From UBA9620 sp965220695 (GTDB lineage Bacteria > Acidobacteriota > Vicinamibacteria > Vicinamibacterales > UBA8438): a stretch of 64,000 nucleotides of DNA. The stretch spans positions 2,418,001 through 2,482,000 of the forward strand of contig OZ244838.1 of NCBI GenBank assembly GCA_965220695.1. The letters run 5' to 3'. Position 1 is the stretch's first letter; every line of letters starts with the position of its first letter. This document shows positions 50,866 through 62,765 of this stretch, piece by piece. The position numbers and the translations under genes are program-made. The notes below the pieces were generated by a model. That model was given only the letters and a program-made list of their open reading frames with translations. It searched no databases and was not told where the DNA came from.

Positions 50866-51590
50866 CCCTGCTGCTCGACGTCATCATCTGGGCGCACGTC
50901 GCCACCGGGTTCGTCGGACTCGCGGCATTCTGGGCGCCGGTCGTCTCGCGGAAGGGGGGCGCGGCGCATGTGCGGTTCGGCCGTGTCTACGCCTGGTGCG
51001 CCTACGTCGTCACGGTGTCGGCTGTCAGCGTGTCGGTGGCGCGCGTCGCCACGTATCAGATTCAGGGGATCACCGTCGCGGACCAGCCCGAGCTCTACGG
51101 CTTCGCCTGCCTCCTCGGCTACCTCGGGGTGGCGACGTTCGCCGCGGTGCGACAGGGCATGCGCGTCATCGCCACGCGGAAGCGGCCCGAGACGCTGCGG
51201 ACCCGGCTCCACGAAGCGCTGGCGTGGCTGTCCATCGCCGGCAGCGCCGGAGTCGTCGCCGTGGCGTTCACGGTCTGGTCCGACATCTCGCCGATTCTGC
51301 TGGGCCTCAGCCCCATCGGCATCTTCACCGGGTCGCGCATGCTGTATCTGATGCGCCACCCGACGGCACAGCATATGGGCTGGTTCTACAGCCACCTGGC
51401 GTCGATGCTCGGCGGCGGCATTGCGTTCCACACGGCGTTCATCGTCTTCGGAGCACAGCGCCTCTGGGAGTACGAGATCGCCGGACCGCTCGCGGTCGTG
51501 CCCTGGATTCTGCCGACCGTCGTCGGCGTCCCGGCCATCATCGTCTGGACCCGGCGCTACCGGCGGAGGTTCGAACCGGCGGCCTCTTGA
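50862..51590 (+). CDS. Seven-helix membrane protein cotranslated with PadR
   Basis: The 242-residue protein has about seven membrane segments: VIIWAHVATGFVGLAAFW, VYAWCAYVVTVSAVSVSVAR, LYGFACLLGYLGVATFAAV, LAWLSIAGSAGVVAVAFTVW, ILLGLSPIGIFTGSRML, ASMLGGGIAFHTAFIVFGAQ and LAVVPWILPTVVGVPAIIVW. His residues in IIWAHVATG and GGIAFHTAF could bind heme or metal, as in DUF2306-like proteins, but I am not sure of the family. Its ATG overlaps the PadR stop. It is probably under PadR control. Confidence 0.75.
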   Translation: MTLLLDVIIWAHVATGFVGLAAFWAPVVSRKGGAAHVRFGRVYAWCAYVVTVSAVSVSVARVATYQIQGITVADQPELYGFACLLGYLGVATFAAVRQGMRVIATRKRPETLRTRLHEALAWLSIAGSAGVVAVAFTVWSDISPILLGLSPIGIFTGSRMLYLMRHPTAQHMGWFYSHLASMLGGGIAFHTAFIVFGAQRLWEYEIAGPLAVVPWILPTVVGVPAIIVWTRRYRRRFEPAAS

Positions 51591-51663
51591 CGCGTACGCC
51601 GGAACCGGAAAGCGACGCCGTCCAGGCGGGATGCGTCGCCGGGCGCCTGCCGTGGGGCGGTCA

Positions 51664-52506
51664 CTAGGGGCGGCTGCCGCCCGCGGTCACCGCGGCGGGC
51701 AGCGGGGCCTGGTAGAGGACCTTGCCGACGAAGAAGGGACCCATGTCCTGAATATACTCGGAGGTCTGGACGGTCGGGCGCATGTCCTTGATCAGCTTCG
51801 ACAGCGGGTAGAGATCGGGCCCGATGAGGCCGATGACGAACTCGTTGTCGTCCCGGTCGAGACCGTGGCATTCGAGCCGTACGTCGACGGCCAACCCCAG
51901 GTCGCCGTAGCCGCGCCCCACCATCCCGTGCTCCATCAGAATGCGTCCCTGGTCACCGCGCGGCAGCCGGTTGAAGGCGCCGATACGTCGCAGTGGATAC
52001 CAGATGCCCCACGGGTAGTCTGGATTCAGGGCGTGCCGGCGCACCTTGTACAGCAGATAGTCGACGAGATCGGTCTCGCGGCCGCTCGCATAGGTGCGGC
52101 CCAGCATGGTGAAGTCGGGCAACGGTGTCAGCGCAGCGAAGGCCGGTCCGGTCAACAGCGCGCGCCCGGCCTCGGCGAACAGCGCAGGCTGTTCCGACAT
52201 CAGCAGGACACCGACCCCGCGGGGATCGTTGAGATTGGCGTACACGGTCGCTTCGATCCCGCTGGCCCGCACGGCGGCCACGACCGGCTCGGTGTCGAGA
52301 CACCCCGTGAAGACCTGCAATTGCACGAAGAGCCTGGTCTCCAGCGTCTGCGCCTCTCCCCGCAGCGGAGCCCCGTGCTCCACGAGATCGGGAACGAACG
52401 TCGCCATCGTTGACGGCGGACGCCCGCCGCGAGAGGGGGTGGCCGCTGGCGTATCGGTCTTTTCGGTCATGGTCTGTGTCGTATCGTTCGGAACGTGCGC
52501 GACCAT
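51664..52506 (-). CDS. Chlorite dismutase family protein
   Basis: The 280-residue protein (start ATG 52506, or ATG 52470) matches the Cld/HemQ family. The C-terminal core has DNEFVIGLIGPDLYPLSKLI, KDMRPTVQTSEYIQDMGPFF and VGKVLYQ; the first half has LQVFTGCLDTEPVVAAVRA and YANLNDPRGVGVLLMSE. The N-terminal ~45 residues are low-complexity. Members bind heme or act in heme synthesis; true chlorite activity cannot be claimed from sequence. The gene stands alone, convergent with the PadR operon and divergent from a small secreted-protein gene. Confidence 0.82.
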   Translation of the reverse strand: MVAHVPNDTTQTMTEKTDTPAATPSRGGRPPSTMATFVPDLVEHGAPLRGEAQTLETRLFVQLQVFTGCLDTEPVVAAVRASGIEATVYANLNDPRGVGVLLMSEQPALFAEAGRALLTGPAFAALTPLPDFTMLGRTYASGRETDLVDYLLYKVRRHALNPDYPWGIWYPLRRIGAFNRLPRGDQGRILMEHGMVGRGYGDLGLAVDVRLECHGLDRDDNEFVIGLIGPDLYPLSKLIKDMRPTVQTSEYIQDMGPFFVGKVLYQAPLPAAVTAGGSRP

Positions 52507-52571
52507 TTTACCCGAGCCGGCCGTGCACGTTGCCGACGACCGGCAACGGTGGTAGTGTCAACTGGACCCGG

Positions 52572-52949
52572 ATGGCCAGACACACAGCAACCGCCCCGCT
52601 TCTCGCCATCCTGCTCTGTCCACTGGCGCCGGCGCCTGTTGCGGCGCAGGATGGCGACCCGGCGGCACCCCCGACCGACGAGATCAACGTCAACATTGCG
52701 CGTGTCAAACAACGGCTGGAGTCGCAAGCCGACGACGCCCCGAACTACCTGTTGCAACTGGAGTACCAACTGTTGGTCTACGGGGATCTGCCCGAGATCA
52801 ATCCGTTCGAGGGATTCGACATCCGTCACGGTCCGGTCCCGTTCGGCCGTCCGACGCACCAGGACCTCATGCGTTCGTGGACACCGGGAGCACTCCGCTC
52901 GGAGACCATCCCGCTGATTCCCCTCCTGCGCTGGACGTTCGACCGCTAG
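52572..52949 (+). CDS. Small secreted protein of unknown function
   Basis: The protein has 125 residues with a signal peptide (~8-25, LLAILLCPLAPAPVAAQ) and a short Pro-rich linker. The remainder has LESQADDAPNYLLQLEYQLL, NPFEGFDIRHGPVPFGRPTH and IPLIPLLRWTFDR. I know no family. The stop at 52949 is followed at once by a dispersed inverted-end element, which may serve as its transcription end. Confidence 0.65.
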   Translation: MARHTATAPLLAILLCPLAPAPVAAQDGDPAAPPTDEINVNIARVKQRLESQADDAPNYLLQLEYQLLVYGDLPEINPFEGFDIRHGPVPFGRPTHQDLMRSWTPGALRSETIPLIPLLRWTFDR

Positions 52950-52953
52950 CAGC

Positions 52954-53066
52954 CCGTGGTGAAACCCCGCGTTGCACCGAGATCGGCGATGCGCCCGCTG
53001 AGCATACCTGTAGGGGCAACCCTTGTGGTTGCCCTGCGCAGAATTCCGCGGGGCGTTTGCCACGGG
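52954..53066. repeat. Dispersed inverted-end element, copy A
   Basis: The left end CCCGTGGTGAAACCCCGCG (52954-52972) and the reverse complement of the right end (53047-53066, CCCGTGGCAAACGCCCCGCG) match except for a few bases. Between them lie TTGCACCGAGA and a hairpin GGGCAACC-CTTGT-GGTTGCCC (53015-53035). The 113-bp element has no coding capacity and starts 5 nt after a stop codon. It resembles MITE- or REP/BIME-like repeats. Related copies are at 57001, 62582 and 63883. Confidence 0.75.
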
Positions 53067-53210
53067 CCGCCAGCAACCCGCGCCGTACTTGTGTTTTCCG
53101 ACCGCAGCGCGGAAAATGTCAAGCTGTTCACGCGGCGCCGGGGTGCACGAGCCAGCGGCCCGCGGCATCGCCAGCCGGGTTTCAGTCACAGTCAGAGTCG
53201 AGGTGAAAAC

Positions 53211-54296
53211 GTGTCTACAGGGTTGAGCGAGCGCGGTGTGTCAGAGCTGGATGCCATCGTCGGCGTCCTGGGTGACGATGCGGCCCTGCTCGAGCATCAG
53301 TGCCGGACGATTCCCGCGTCGAATCTCCAATTGCCGGGCCCCGATTTCATCGACCGCTGCGTCGCTCCGTCCGACCGCCCCGCGCGGGTACTCACCAGTC
53401 TGCACACGCTGTTCGGCGCAGGCCGCCTCGCCGGCACCGGGTACCTGTCCATCCTGCCGGTCGACCAGGGAATCGAACATTCGGCCGGCGCGTCATTCGC
53501 GCCCAACCCCGCCTATTTCGACCCCGCCAATATCGTCAAGCTGGCGCTGGAGGGCGGCTGCAACGCCGTTGCATCCACCCTTGGCGTGCTGGGGGCCGTG
53601 TCCCGGCAGTACGCGCACAAGATTCCGTTCATCCTGAAGTTCAATCACAACGAGTTCATTTCATACCCGAACTCGTTCGATCAAATCCGTTTCGCCAGTG
53701 TCGAGCAGGCATTCGACATGGGTGCGATGGGCGTCGGCGCCACGATCTACTTCGGGTCGGACGAATCGAAGCGCCAACTGCAGGAGGTGTCGGAGCTGTT
53801 CCAGCAGGCCCACGAGCTCGGCATGTTCACCGTCCTCTGGTGCTACCTGCGGAATCCGGCCTTCAAGACATCCGACGCCGACTACCACGTCGCCGCCGAT
53901 CTGACCGGACAGGCGAACCATCTCGGTGTCACCATCCAGGCGGACATCATCAAACAGAAGGCGCCTGAGACCAACGGCGGCTTCACCGCGCTCGGGTTCG
54001 GCAAGACGCACAAGGCGGTCTACTCGGATCTGACCACCGCGCATCCGATCGATCTCACCCGGTACCAGGTGGCGAACTGCTACATGGGCCGCGCCGGGCT
54101 GATCAACTCCGGAGGCGCCTCCAGCGGCGAGAGCGACCTGAAGGAAGCACTGAAGACCGCCGTGATCAACAAACGGGCCGGCGGCACCGGGCTGATCTCG
54201 GGGCGCAAGGCGTTCCAGCGTCCGATGGCCGACGGGGTCGCCCTGCTGAACGCCATCCAGGACGTCTATCTCGCAAGAGAGATCACGATCGCGTAG
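53211..54296 (+). CDS. fbaB: Class I fructose-bisphosphate aldolase (DhnA/FbaB type)
   Basis: The 361-residue protein starts at GTG 53211 behind GAGGTGAAAAC; longer upstream frames run through the repeat element and are unlikely. The sequence is typical of FbaB/DhnA aldolases: GYLSILPVDQGIEHSAGASF, EGGCNAVASTLGVLG, IPFILKFNHNEF, GAMGVGATIYFGSDESKRQL, KQKAPETNGGFTALGFGKTH and GLISGRKAFQRPM. It should cleave fructose-1,6-bisphosphate through a Lys Schiff base without metal. A housekeeping role in glycolysis and gluconeogenesis is expected. It is unlinked to other glycolytic genes here. Confidence 0.9.
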   Translation: MSTGLSERGVSELDAIVGVLGDDAALLEHQCRTIPASNLQLPGPDFIDRCVAPSDRPARVLTSLHTLFGAGRLAGTGYLSILPVDQGIEHSAGASFAPNPAYFDPANIVKLALEGGCNAVASTLGVLGAVSRQYAHKIPFILKFNHNEFISYPNSFDQIRFASVEQAFDMGAMGVGATIYFGSDESKRQLQEVSELFQQAHELGMFTVLWCYLRNPAFKTSDADYHVAADLTGQANHLGVTIQADIIKQKAPETNGGFTALGFGKTHKAVYSDLTTAHPIDLTRYQVANCYMGRAGLINSGGASSGESDLKEALKTAVINKRAGGTGLISGRKAFQRPMADGVALLNAIQDVYLAREITIA

Positions 54297-54339
54297 CGAC
54301 GGTCGCCGCCGCACACGCTGCGTGGTATGGTCCCGGGAT

Positions 54340-54606
54340 TCACTTTCCGGTCGTCTCTCCGGGGGTCGCCCACAGGTCGAGGCGAATCGACAGCAGGAAG
54401 TATTTCTTCCGCAACGCCACCACCCGCTCGGAATAGCCCGCTTTCGGAATCTCGCGCGCGCGGAGACGGGCGCGCAGCGCGCGCAACTCGTAGCGATAGA
54501 GGTCGTTCACGAACGCCTTCGCCAGTGACGGCGGCGTCGCGGGGTCCGGACGCAGACCAAGCCGTCCGAGCGCTTCGTAGACCTTCGGATGGTAGACGTA
54601 CTCCAC
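54340..54606 (-). CDS. Conserved small protein of unknown function
   Basis: The 88-residue protein starts at GTG 54606 with AGGA upstream (CAGGAACCTC). It has VYEALGRLGLRPDPATPPSL, AKAFVNDLYRYELRALRARL and KAGYSERVVALRKKYFLLSI. It is basic and mostly helical, with no signal peptide. I do not recognise it beyond similarity in style to short conserved acidobacterial proteins. It lies between the aldolase and transglycosylase genes on the opposite strand. Confidence 0.6.
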   Translation of the reverse strand: MEYVYHPKVYEALGRLGLRPDPATPPSLAKAFVNDLYRYELRALRARLRAREIPKAGYSERVVALRKKYFLLSIRLDLWATPGETTGK

Positions 54607-54689
54607 GAGGTTCCTGCCCCGATCAGGATCGCGCCGACTATTGTAACGGCGCGGTTGATTGCCGCGCGCGAAGTGGTACCCTACCGGAC

Positions 54690-56916
54690 GTGCTGACCGC
54701 CTGCCGCGATCGTGCGCCCGCTCGACGCCTCGCGGCCGCCGTCACGCTGCTGCTCGCGCTGGGCGCACCGGCGGCGCCGGCGGCCACCGACGATCTTCAG
54801 CTTCCTCGCCTGACCTACCCGGAGGTCACCCGCCTCTACCGATCCGGTGATGCGGGCGCGGCGCTGGCACGGTTGGATCGGACCGTCGGTGACGCCGCCG
54901 CTCCCGCCCTGGAGGCACTGGTCCTGCGCGCGCTGCTGCTCGACGCCGCCGGCCGCGGCCCGGAATCGGACGCGGTCTGGCGCCAGGTGATCGAGCGCGA
55001 GGTCTGGATGCGGACCTTCGCTCGGCGCGCGCTGGTCGTGAGCATGGCGGGACGCGGCGAGCCGGAGCTGGCCGCACCGATCCTGGCCGAGTTGACCCGC
55101 GGCGACGCCGCCCGGCACCTGGACCTCACCCTGCTCGTCGGTCAGGCGCATCTCGATCGTGGGGAGTTCGATCGCGCGGCGGCACTGTTTCGCGGCGCGC
55201 TCCGGACCGAGCGCCGCAGTGCGAACGCCGACCAGGCGCGCCTCGGGCTGGCGGCGGCGCAGGCCGGCGGCCGGCGACCGTGACGGCGCCATCGCCACGC
55301 TGCGCGACGCACAGATCAATCACCGCACCGGCGCTGGATATGTCGCCGCCCGCGCGGAGGAACAGCGACTGAACGACAGCCTGGGGCGCGAGCGTGCGCC
55401 GTTTACGCCCGACCAGTACCGCACGCTGACCCGCCGTCTGCGGGGGTATGCCCGTTATACGCAGGCCGCGGAGTTGATCGCCGAGTGGCGCGCTGTGCAG
55501 CCGGACACCGAAGAGCGGCTCGATTTCGAACTGATCGGCGTGCTGTATGACGGGCGCGCGAACGACGATGCCGTCGCCGTGATCGAGCGGTTCACCACAC
55601 GCCACCCCTCCAGCCCGTTGCTCCCGGACGTCAGATTGACCGCGTTCCGGCTGGCGGTGCGCATGGGCCAGACCGAGCTGGCGCGGACGCTCGGACTCGA
55701 CCTGTTCGACGGTCGCGTGCGCGGGGCCGACGCCGACCAGCAGTTCAGCGCCGGCGAACTGCTGGCTGCCTATCTGGTGGCGGTCGGCGACGTCGATGGC
55801 GGCCTCGGTCTGTATCGGCGGTTGTTTCAGCGCGCTGAGGGCGCGGACCGCCAGCGCATGATGCTGTGGAAGGCGGGGGTGGCCGCCCTGCGGGCCGGGC
55901 AGCACGACCGGGCGCTGACGAATCTGCGGGCGTTGAACGACCGGCGCCCGACCGGTGCGTTGCAGCCGGCCGGTCAGTACTGGCAGGCGGTCGCCGAAAC
56001 CCGGACCGGGCAGACCGATCGCGCCGCTCGGATGTTCCACACGCTCGTCGAGACGCAGCCCTACGACTACTACGGCCTGCAGGCGCGCACACGGTTGGCG
56101 GCGCTGCGCGGCGACGCCGCCGTGCCGGCCGCGCCGGACCGCGAGTTCCCGTCGCTGTCACTCGGAACGGCTACGCAGGATCGCGCCGAGTTCAAGGCCG
56201 CGATGGTGCTGGCCCGCGCCGGCCTGACAGCGGACGCCGCCTGGTATCTGCGCCGGTTGCTCGACCGCCAGCGCCGAGACCGCGGTCTCGCGCTGCTGGC
56301 GGCGCGGGCCTCGGCCGAGTCGGGCGACTACGCACCCGTGTCCAGACTGCTGGTGAACCACTTCGCCGGTTTTCTCGCGCGGCCGGCCGACGGACTGCCT
56401 GATGACTTCTACCGGCTTGTCTATCCGCGGCCGTTCCTCGAGGACGTTCAACGCGCCGCCGAGAGCCGCGGCCTCGACCCCGCGTTCATGTTCTCGTTGA
56501 TGCGGCAGGAGTCCCGCTTCGACCCCGATGCGCGATCGGTCGTCGGCGCGCTGGGTCTGTTTCAGATCATGCCCTACACGGCGACGGCCATCGGTCCCCG
56601 CGCGGGGCTCGACGACCTCGCACCGTCCGACCTCGAAGACGAGTCCGTGCTGCTCGAGCCGCGGGTCAACGCCGCGATCGCGGCTACGCTGGCCGGCGAT
56701 CTGTTCACCATGTTCGGAGGCGCGCTGGCACCGGTGATCGCGTCGTACAACGCCGGAGAAGACCGGGTCGCCATCTGGTGGGAATCGGCCCGTGGACTGT
56801 CGCAAGACCTCTTCGTCGACACCATCCCCTACAGCGAGACGCGCCGGTTCGTGCGCGAGGTGCTGGCCAACGCGGCGGGATACCAGCGAGTCTACCGGGA
56901 CGGCGCCGGCCGCTGA
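54690..56916 (+). pseudogene. Soluble lytic transglycosylase (Slt-like), split by a frameshift
   Basis: From GTG 54690 the first 197 codons encode a signal peptide (~15-35) and TPR-like helices (LTYPEVTRLYRSGDAGAALA, LVGQAHLDRGEFDRAAALF), ending at 55283 in AQAGGRRP-stop. The same helical domain continues in another frame from about 55265 (GDRDGAIATLRDAQINH) to 56916. It ends in a full SLT catalytic domain: FMFSLMRQESRFDPDARS with the catalytic Glu, GALGLFQIMPYTAT and PVIASYNAGEDRV. One net base change near 55265-55280 would join them into ~740 residues, the size of Slt70-like enzymes. It may be a sequencing error, a real pseudogene or programmed slippage. Confidence 0.75.
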
Positions 56917-56984
56917 CGATCTGCGGCGCACAGCCCGCGATCTGGCCGGTGCGGCTACCCGGCAGCCGGTCATGAAAGCGCAGC

Positions 56985-57019
56985 GCCAATCTCGGTGCAA
57001 CGCGGGGTTTCACCACGGG
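56985..57019. repeat. Dispersed inverted-end element, copy C (one end, reversed)
   Basis: Reverse-strand copy of the conserved end: TCTCGGTGCAACGCGGGGTT and TCACCACGGG up to 57019. It sits against the 3' end of the gamma-glutamyltransferase gene (stop at 57023). The expected opposite end about 80-110 bp away could not be found, so this is a solo or decayed copy. Confidence 0.65.
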
Positions 57020-57022
57020 CGC

Positions 57023-58735
57023 CTAGAATCCGATCGCCGCGCTGGTGCGGCGCCGATCTTCGGCGCCCTCCAGCATGTCCTCGTCCGCATCGTAGTAGAT
57101 GGCCGCCACCGCGCCCTGGATGCGGGTCTCGACCATGCGGTGCCCACGCGCGGCGAGCAACGCCAGGGTATCGGGAGACAGACCCCAGCGTTCATGGCGC
57201 GTCTCGTCGGGCAGCCACTGATGATGCAGTCGGGGGGCGTCCACCGCTTCCTGGATGTTCATGCCGAAGTCGACCACGTTGAGAATGGTCAGCAGCACGG
57301 TATTGATGATCGTGCGTCCGCCGGGGCTGCCGGTCGCCATCACGAACCGGCCGTCGCGGGCGAGAATCGTCGGGGTCATGCTCGACAGCATGCGCTTACC
57401 CGGCGCAACGAGGTTCGGGTCGGTTCCGATGAGCCCCGTCCCGGTCGTCACGCCCGGCGCCGGGTTGAAGTCCCCCATCTCGTTGTTCAGCAGGAAGCCG
57501 GCGCCGGGCACGGTGATTCTGGATCCGTACCCCTGCTCCAGCGTGTAGGTCAGCGAGACGGCATTGCGCCCGCCGTCGACGACGGACAGATGGGTCGTTT
57601 CACCGCCTTCGGCCGGCCAGACGAAACTGCCCGGCGACGACACCGATGCCCGATCGGGGTCTATCGTCCGCCGCAGTTCGGCCGCGTAGTCCTTCGAGAT
57701 CAGTCGCTCGATCGGCATGCGGGGGTTGAAGGCGGGATCGCCGAGGTGACGGGCCCGGTCGGCATAGGCGCGGCGCATCGCCTCGATGATGAGATGCGTG
57801 GTCGCCGCCGACCCGCTGCCGGACGCCGCGAGATCGTAGCCCTCCAGGATGTTGAGCATCTGGATGACGGCCGTGCCCCCGGAGCTGATCGGCGGCATCG
57901 AGATGATGTCGTATCCGCGATAGGTGCTCCGGATCGGTTCGCGCCGAATCGCCCGGTACGCGGCGAGATCGGCCGGCGTCATGATGCCGCCGTTGGCCGC
58001 CATCTCGCGCGCGATGAGCTCGGCGGTCTCACCCGCGTAGAACCCGGCGGGTCCCTGCTCGGCCACGCGTGCCAGCGTCCGCGCGAGGTCAGGCTGCCGC
58101 AACGTCTCCCCGGCGCGATACGGCACGCCCTGCTTCGAGAACTGCGCCACCGAGGCCGGGTAGTCGGCCATGCGCGGCAGCACGCCCGCGAGCGACCGGG
58201 CCAGCGCCTGCGACACGGTGAACCCGTCCCGCGCGAGCGTCACCGCCGGTTCGACCAGCCGCGCCCACGGCAACGAGCCATGCTCGGACCAGGCCAGGTG
58301 CAGCCCCGCGACCGTCCCGGGCACGCCCACGGCCAGATGACTGTCGTGATGCAACCCGCGGTCGTACTCGCCTCCGCGCAGGAACATCGCGGGGTCCGAC
58401 GCCGCCGGCGCTGTTTCGCGAAAATCGTATGCCGCCGGACGCCCCTCCGCCGGCCGATAGACCAGGAACCCGCCGCCCCCGATGTTGCCTGCCGTGGGGT
58501 AGGTCACCGCCAGCGCGAACGCCGTGGCGACAGCGGCATCAACCGCATTGCCACCCTCGCGCAGCACCCGATCGCCGACCAGGGAAGCCAGACGGTCCTG
58601 CGACACCACCATCGCCTGTCGGGCGCGCACGGGCTGGGAACTCCCGACAAGCAGCACCGGCATGACGCCGGCCAGGACGGCGACCGCGAGCGTGGCCGCG
58701 ACAGATGCCGGGTGCTTCCGAACCAGTGTGGTCAT
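57023..58735 (-). CDS. ggt: Gamma-glutamyltransferase
   Basis: The 570-residue precursor starts at ATG 58735 and has a signal peptide (~8-32). N-terminal (large-subunit) signatures are AMVVSQDRLASLVGDRVLRE, GGNAVDAAVATAFAL, YPTAGNIGGGGFLVYR and HLAVGVPGTVAGLHLAW. The autocleavage site and small subunit start at the second Thr of GGETTHLSVVD. SSMTPTILARDGRFVMATGS and PGGRTIINTVLLTILNVVDF follow. It should hydrolyse or transfer gamma-glutamyl groups, for example from glutathione, in the periplasm. It is complete. A repeat copy lies right behind the stop. Confidence 0.93.
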   Translation of the reverse strand: MTTLVRKHPASVAATLAVAVLAGVMPVLLVGSSQPVRARQAMVVSQDRLASLVGDRVLREGGNAVDAAVATAFALAVTYPTAGNIGGGGFLVYRPAEGRPAAYDFRETAPAASDPAMFLRGGEYDRGLHHDSHLAVGVPGTVAGLHLAWSEHGSLPWARLVEPAVTLARDGFTVSQALARSLAGVLPRMADYPASVAQFSKQGVPYRAGETLRQPDLARTLARVAEQGPAGFYAGETAELIAREMAANGGIMTPADLAAYRAIRREPIRSTYRGYDIISMPPISSGGTAVIQMLNILEGYDLAASGSGSAATTHLIIEAMRRAYADRARHLGDPAFNPRMPIERLISKDYAAELRRTIDPDRASVSSPGSFVWPAEGGETTHLSVVDGGRNAVSLTYTLEQGYGSRITVPGAGFLLNNEMGDFNPAPGVTTGTGLIGTDPNLVAPGKRMLSSMTPTILARDGRFVMATGSPGGRTIINTVLLTILNVVDFGMNIQEAVDAPRLHHQWLPDETRHERWGLSPDTLALLAARGHRMVETRIQGAVAAIYYDADEDMLEGAEDRRRTSAAIGF

Positions 58736-58863
58736 GCGTTCATCATCGCTTCGTTTCGCGCCCCTGGCAAGGTGGTGCGCTGCGCGCGACGGGCCTGCCC
58801 GCCGTAGCGGCGCCGCCAGTGGGCCTGCTACACTTTCCCTACCGATCCGTGAGGACTTCCGCC

Positions 58864-60999
<2,136 letters not shown>

Positions 61000-61002
61000 T
61001 CG

Positions 61003-62541
61003 CTACCGGACGGCGGCAGCCATCTCGCGCAACATCTCCACCGGCGAGATCCCTGTCCAGCAGTGGCCCCGGCCGGAGCCGTAGGCGATGCGCGCGTCGA
61101 GGGTGGGCGGGGTCCGCAGCAACCGTTCGAACCGGTGCACGGCGTCGTTAAGGAAGTAGTCGTCCATCTCGCCGACCCAGATGTTCAACTTGCCCCTGAG
61201 CCTCGGAATCAGATCGTTGCGGTTCTGCGCGATCACCCGCGCCAGGTCGTAGCGCGCCCATTGGTCCGCCACCGCGTGGTCGATGGCGCCGGTCCGCGGA
61301 TCCCACAACGGCACGGGACGCCCATCCGCGCCCCGCGGGCCGTAGGCGGCATTCCAGGCGCCCCACTGGCGCCCCGACGTCGTCCAACTGTCGCCGTCGC
61401 CCAACACGTTCTCCATGTGCAACTCATGCCGCATGGTGAACCGGACGCTGCCGTCGACGTTTCGCGCCGAGGCCCGCTCGGCGCCCTGCGCGTCGAGGTA
61501 GGCGTTCTCGTCACCGTAGATGTCGACGAGCTGCAACGCGCGGAAGTCGACGCTGTCCGGGCAGGAGGCCCAGGCGCCGTTGAACTGGTCCGGATAGAAG
61601 ACCTGCAGGGCCAGCGAGACCCACCCGCCGGTCGACCCGCCGTCCAGCACCCGGGTCTGCCCGCTCCCGATCCCCCGGAACTCCCGTTCCACGTATGGAA
61701 TGAGCTCGCGCGTGATCGCCTCGCCGTACGGCCCGTTGTTGGCCGAATCGATCTGATAGGGGTCGCCGAACGGGCCGGCGCCGTCGAGGTGCAGCAGCAG
61801 CATGCGCGGCGCCCCGTCGGCGGTCCAGGCCGCGTGGAACGCCGAGCCGGGCCGCATCAGCGACTCGACCGCCGTGTAACGCACCCCGTAACCGCCGATG
61901 CGCACCCGCAGAGGGTAGCGGCGCTCCGGTTCCCGGTCGAAGCCGCGCGGCAGGATGACGCCGGCGCGCAGGAAGATCGGCCGGTCGTGGAACGCAGACA
62001 GCAACTCGGACCGGATCTTGACGAACCGCAGGTCGCCGTCATCGGGCGGAAGCCGCTCCGCGGGCTCGCGGTCGATCAGCGTCAGTCGAATCGGGTCGGT
62101 CCGGGCCGCGTCGATCGTGACGTGCTGCGGCGCGCTGAACAGGTTGCCGGGGGCATCCGGTAACCGCAGGTCGCGGTTGGTGACGAGCACGGCCTGGGCG
62201 ACATACTCGCCGGCGGGCAAATCGGCCAGACGCGCCAGCGGAAACGCCGCGGCGGCGGCCCCGACCGTCACCGCGTCTCCGGGACCGAACGCCGGCGCAT
62301 CGACCCCGAAGGTGGGCGCGGCCCGCCGGCCGGTGCGGCCCAGACGCCGGCGCGGCTCGACCTGGTCATTCGCGCCGAGCACGACGAGCAAGCGGCCCGG
62401 CGGCTGGACCGGCAACGAGGCATCGAGGACGACTTCGAAGCGGAGACCGGCGGGTGCGGGCTGCGATGCCCCGGGATCGGCGACAGCCAGTACGCCGCAC
62501 ACGACGGCCAGCCGGACGATCGGGAAGCGGGTGCGTGTCAT
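61003..62541 (-). CDS. Secreted putative esterase (alpha/beta hydrolase)
   Basis: The 512-residue protein starts at ATG 62541 (ATG 62571 is an alternative; neither has a strong ribosome-binding site). It has a signal peptide (~6-27). An N-terminal beta domain (~30-190) precedes an esterase-D-like hydrolase: LRAGVILPRGFDREPERRYP, MLLLHLDGAGPFGDPYQIDS, GPYGEAITRELIPYVEREFR and RVLDGGSTGGWVSLALQVFY with Ser in GGSTGG. The C-terminal LNIWVGEMDDYFLNDAVHRF gives Asp, and GSGRGHCWTG gives His. It is probably a periplasmic carbohydrate or peptide esterase. It converges with the S9 peptidase gene at 3 nt. Confidence 0.82.
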   Translation of the reverse strand: MTRTRFPIVRLAVVCGVLAVADPGASQPAPAGLRFEVVLDASLPVQPPGRLLVVLGANDQVEPRRRLGRTGRRAAPTFGVDAPAFGPGDAVTVGAAAAAFPLARLADLPAGEYVAQAVLVTNRDLRLPDAPGNLFSAPQHVTIDAARTDPIRLTLIDREPAERLPPDDGDLRFVKIRSELLSAFHDRPIFLRAGVILPRGFDREPERRYPLRVRIGGYGVRYTAVESLMRPGSAFHAAWTADGAPRMLLLHLDGAGPFGDPYQIDSANNGPYGEAITRELIPYVEREFRGIGSGQTRVLDGGSTGGWVSLALQVFYPDQFNGAWASCPDSVDFRALQLVDIYGDENAYLDAQGAERASARNVDGSVRFTMRHELHMENVLGDGDSWTTSGRQWGAWNAAYGPRGADGRPVPLWDPRTGAIDHAVADQWARYDLARVIAQNRNDLIPRLRGKLNIWVGEMDDYFLNDAVHRFERLLRTPPTLDARIAYGSGRGHCWTGISPVEMLREMAAAVR

Positions 62542-62581
62542 TCCGAGCGGCGTCCGGGCAGTTCTCCGCATATCATAGCAA

Positions 62582-62664
62582 TCCGTGGTAACACCCCGCG
62601 TCGCACCGAGACACGGTCGCAACAATGCCGCGCCGGTCGAATGCAGCGGGGCTTTTGCCACGGG
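62582..62664. repeat. Dispersed inverted-end element, copy B
   Basis: Left end TCCGTGGTAACACCCCGCG (62582-62600) and right end GCGGGGCTTTTGCCACGGG (62646-62664) match copy A, including the TCGCACCGAGA that follows the left end. The 83-bp element is shorter inside and lacks the GGTTGCCC hairpin. It lies between the esterase start and the TAXI gene, so it is not at a gene's 3' end here. Confidence 0.75.
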
Positions 62665-62765
62665 TCGCTTGTGCCCACCTCAGCGAGGATGCGACGAACC
62701 GGATCTGACCGCGGACGGCGACGGATTCGACGCTGACGGAAGCACGGTTCCCGGATACGGATAGA

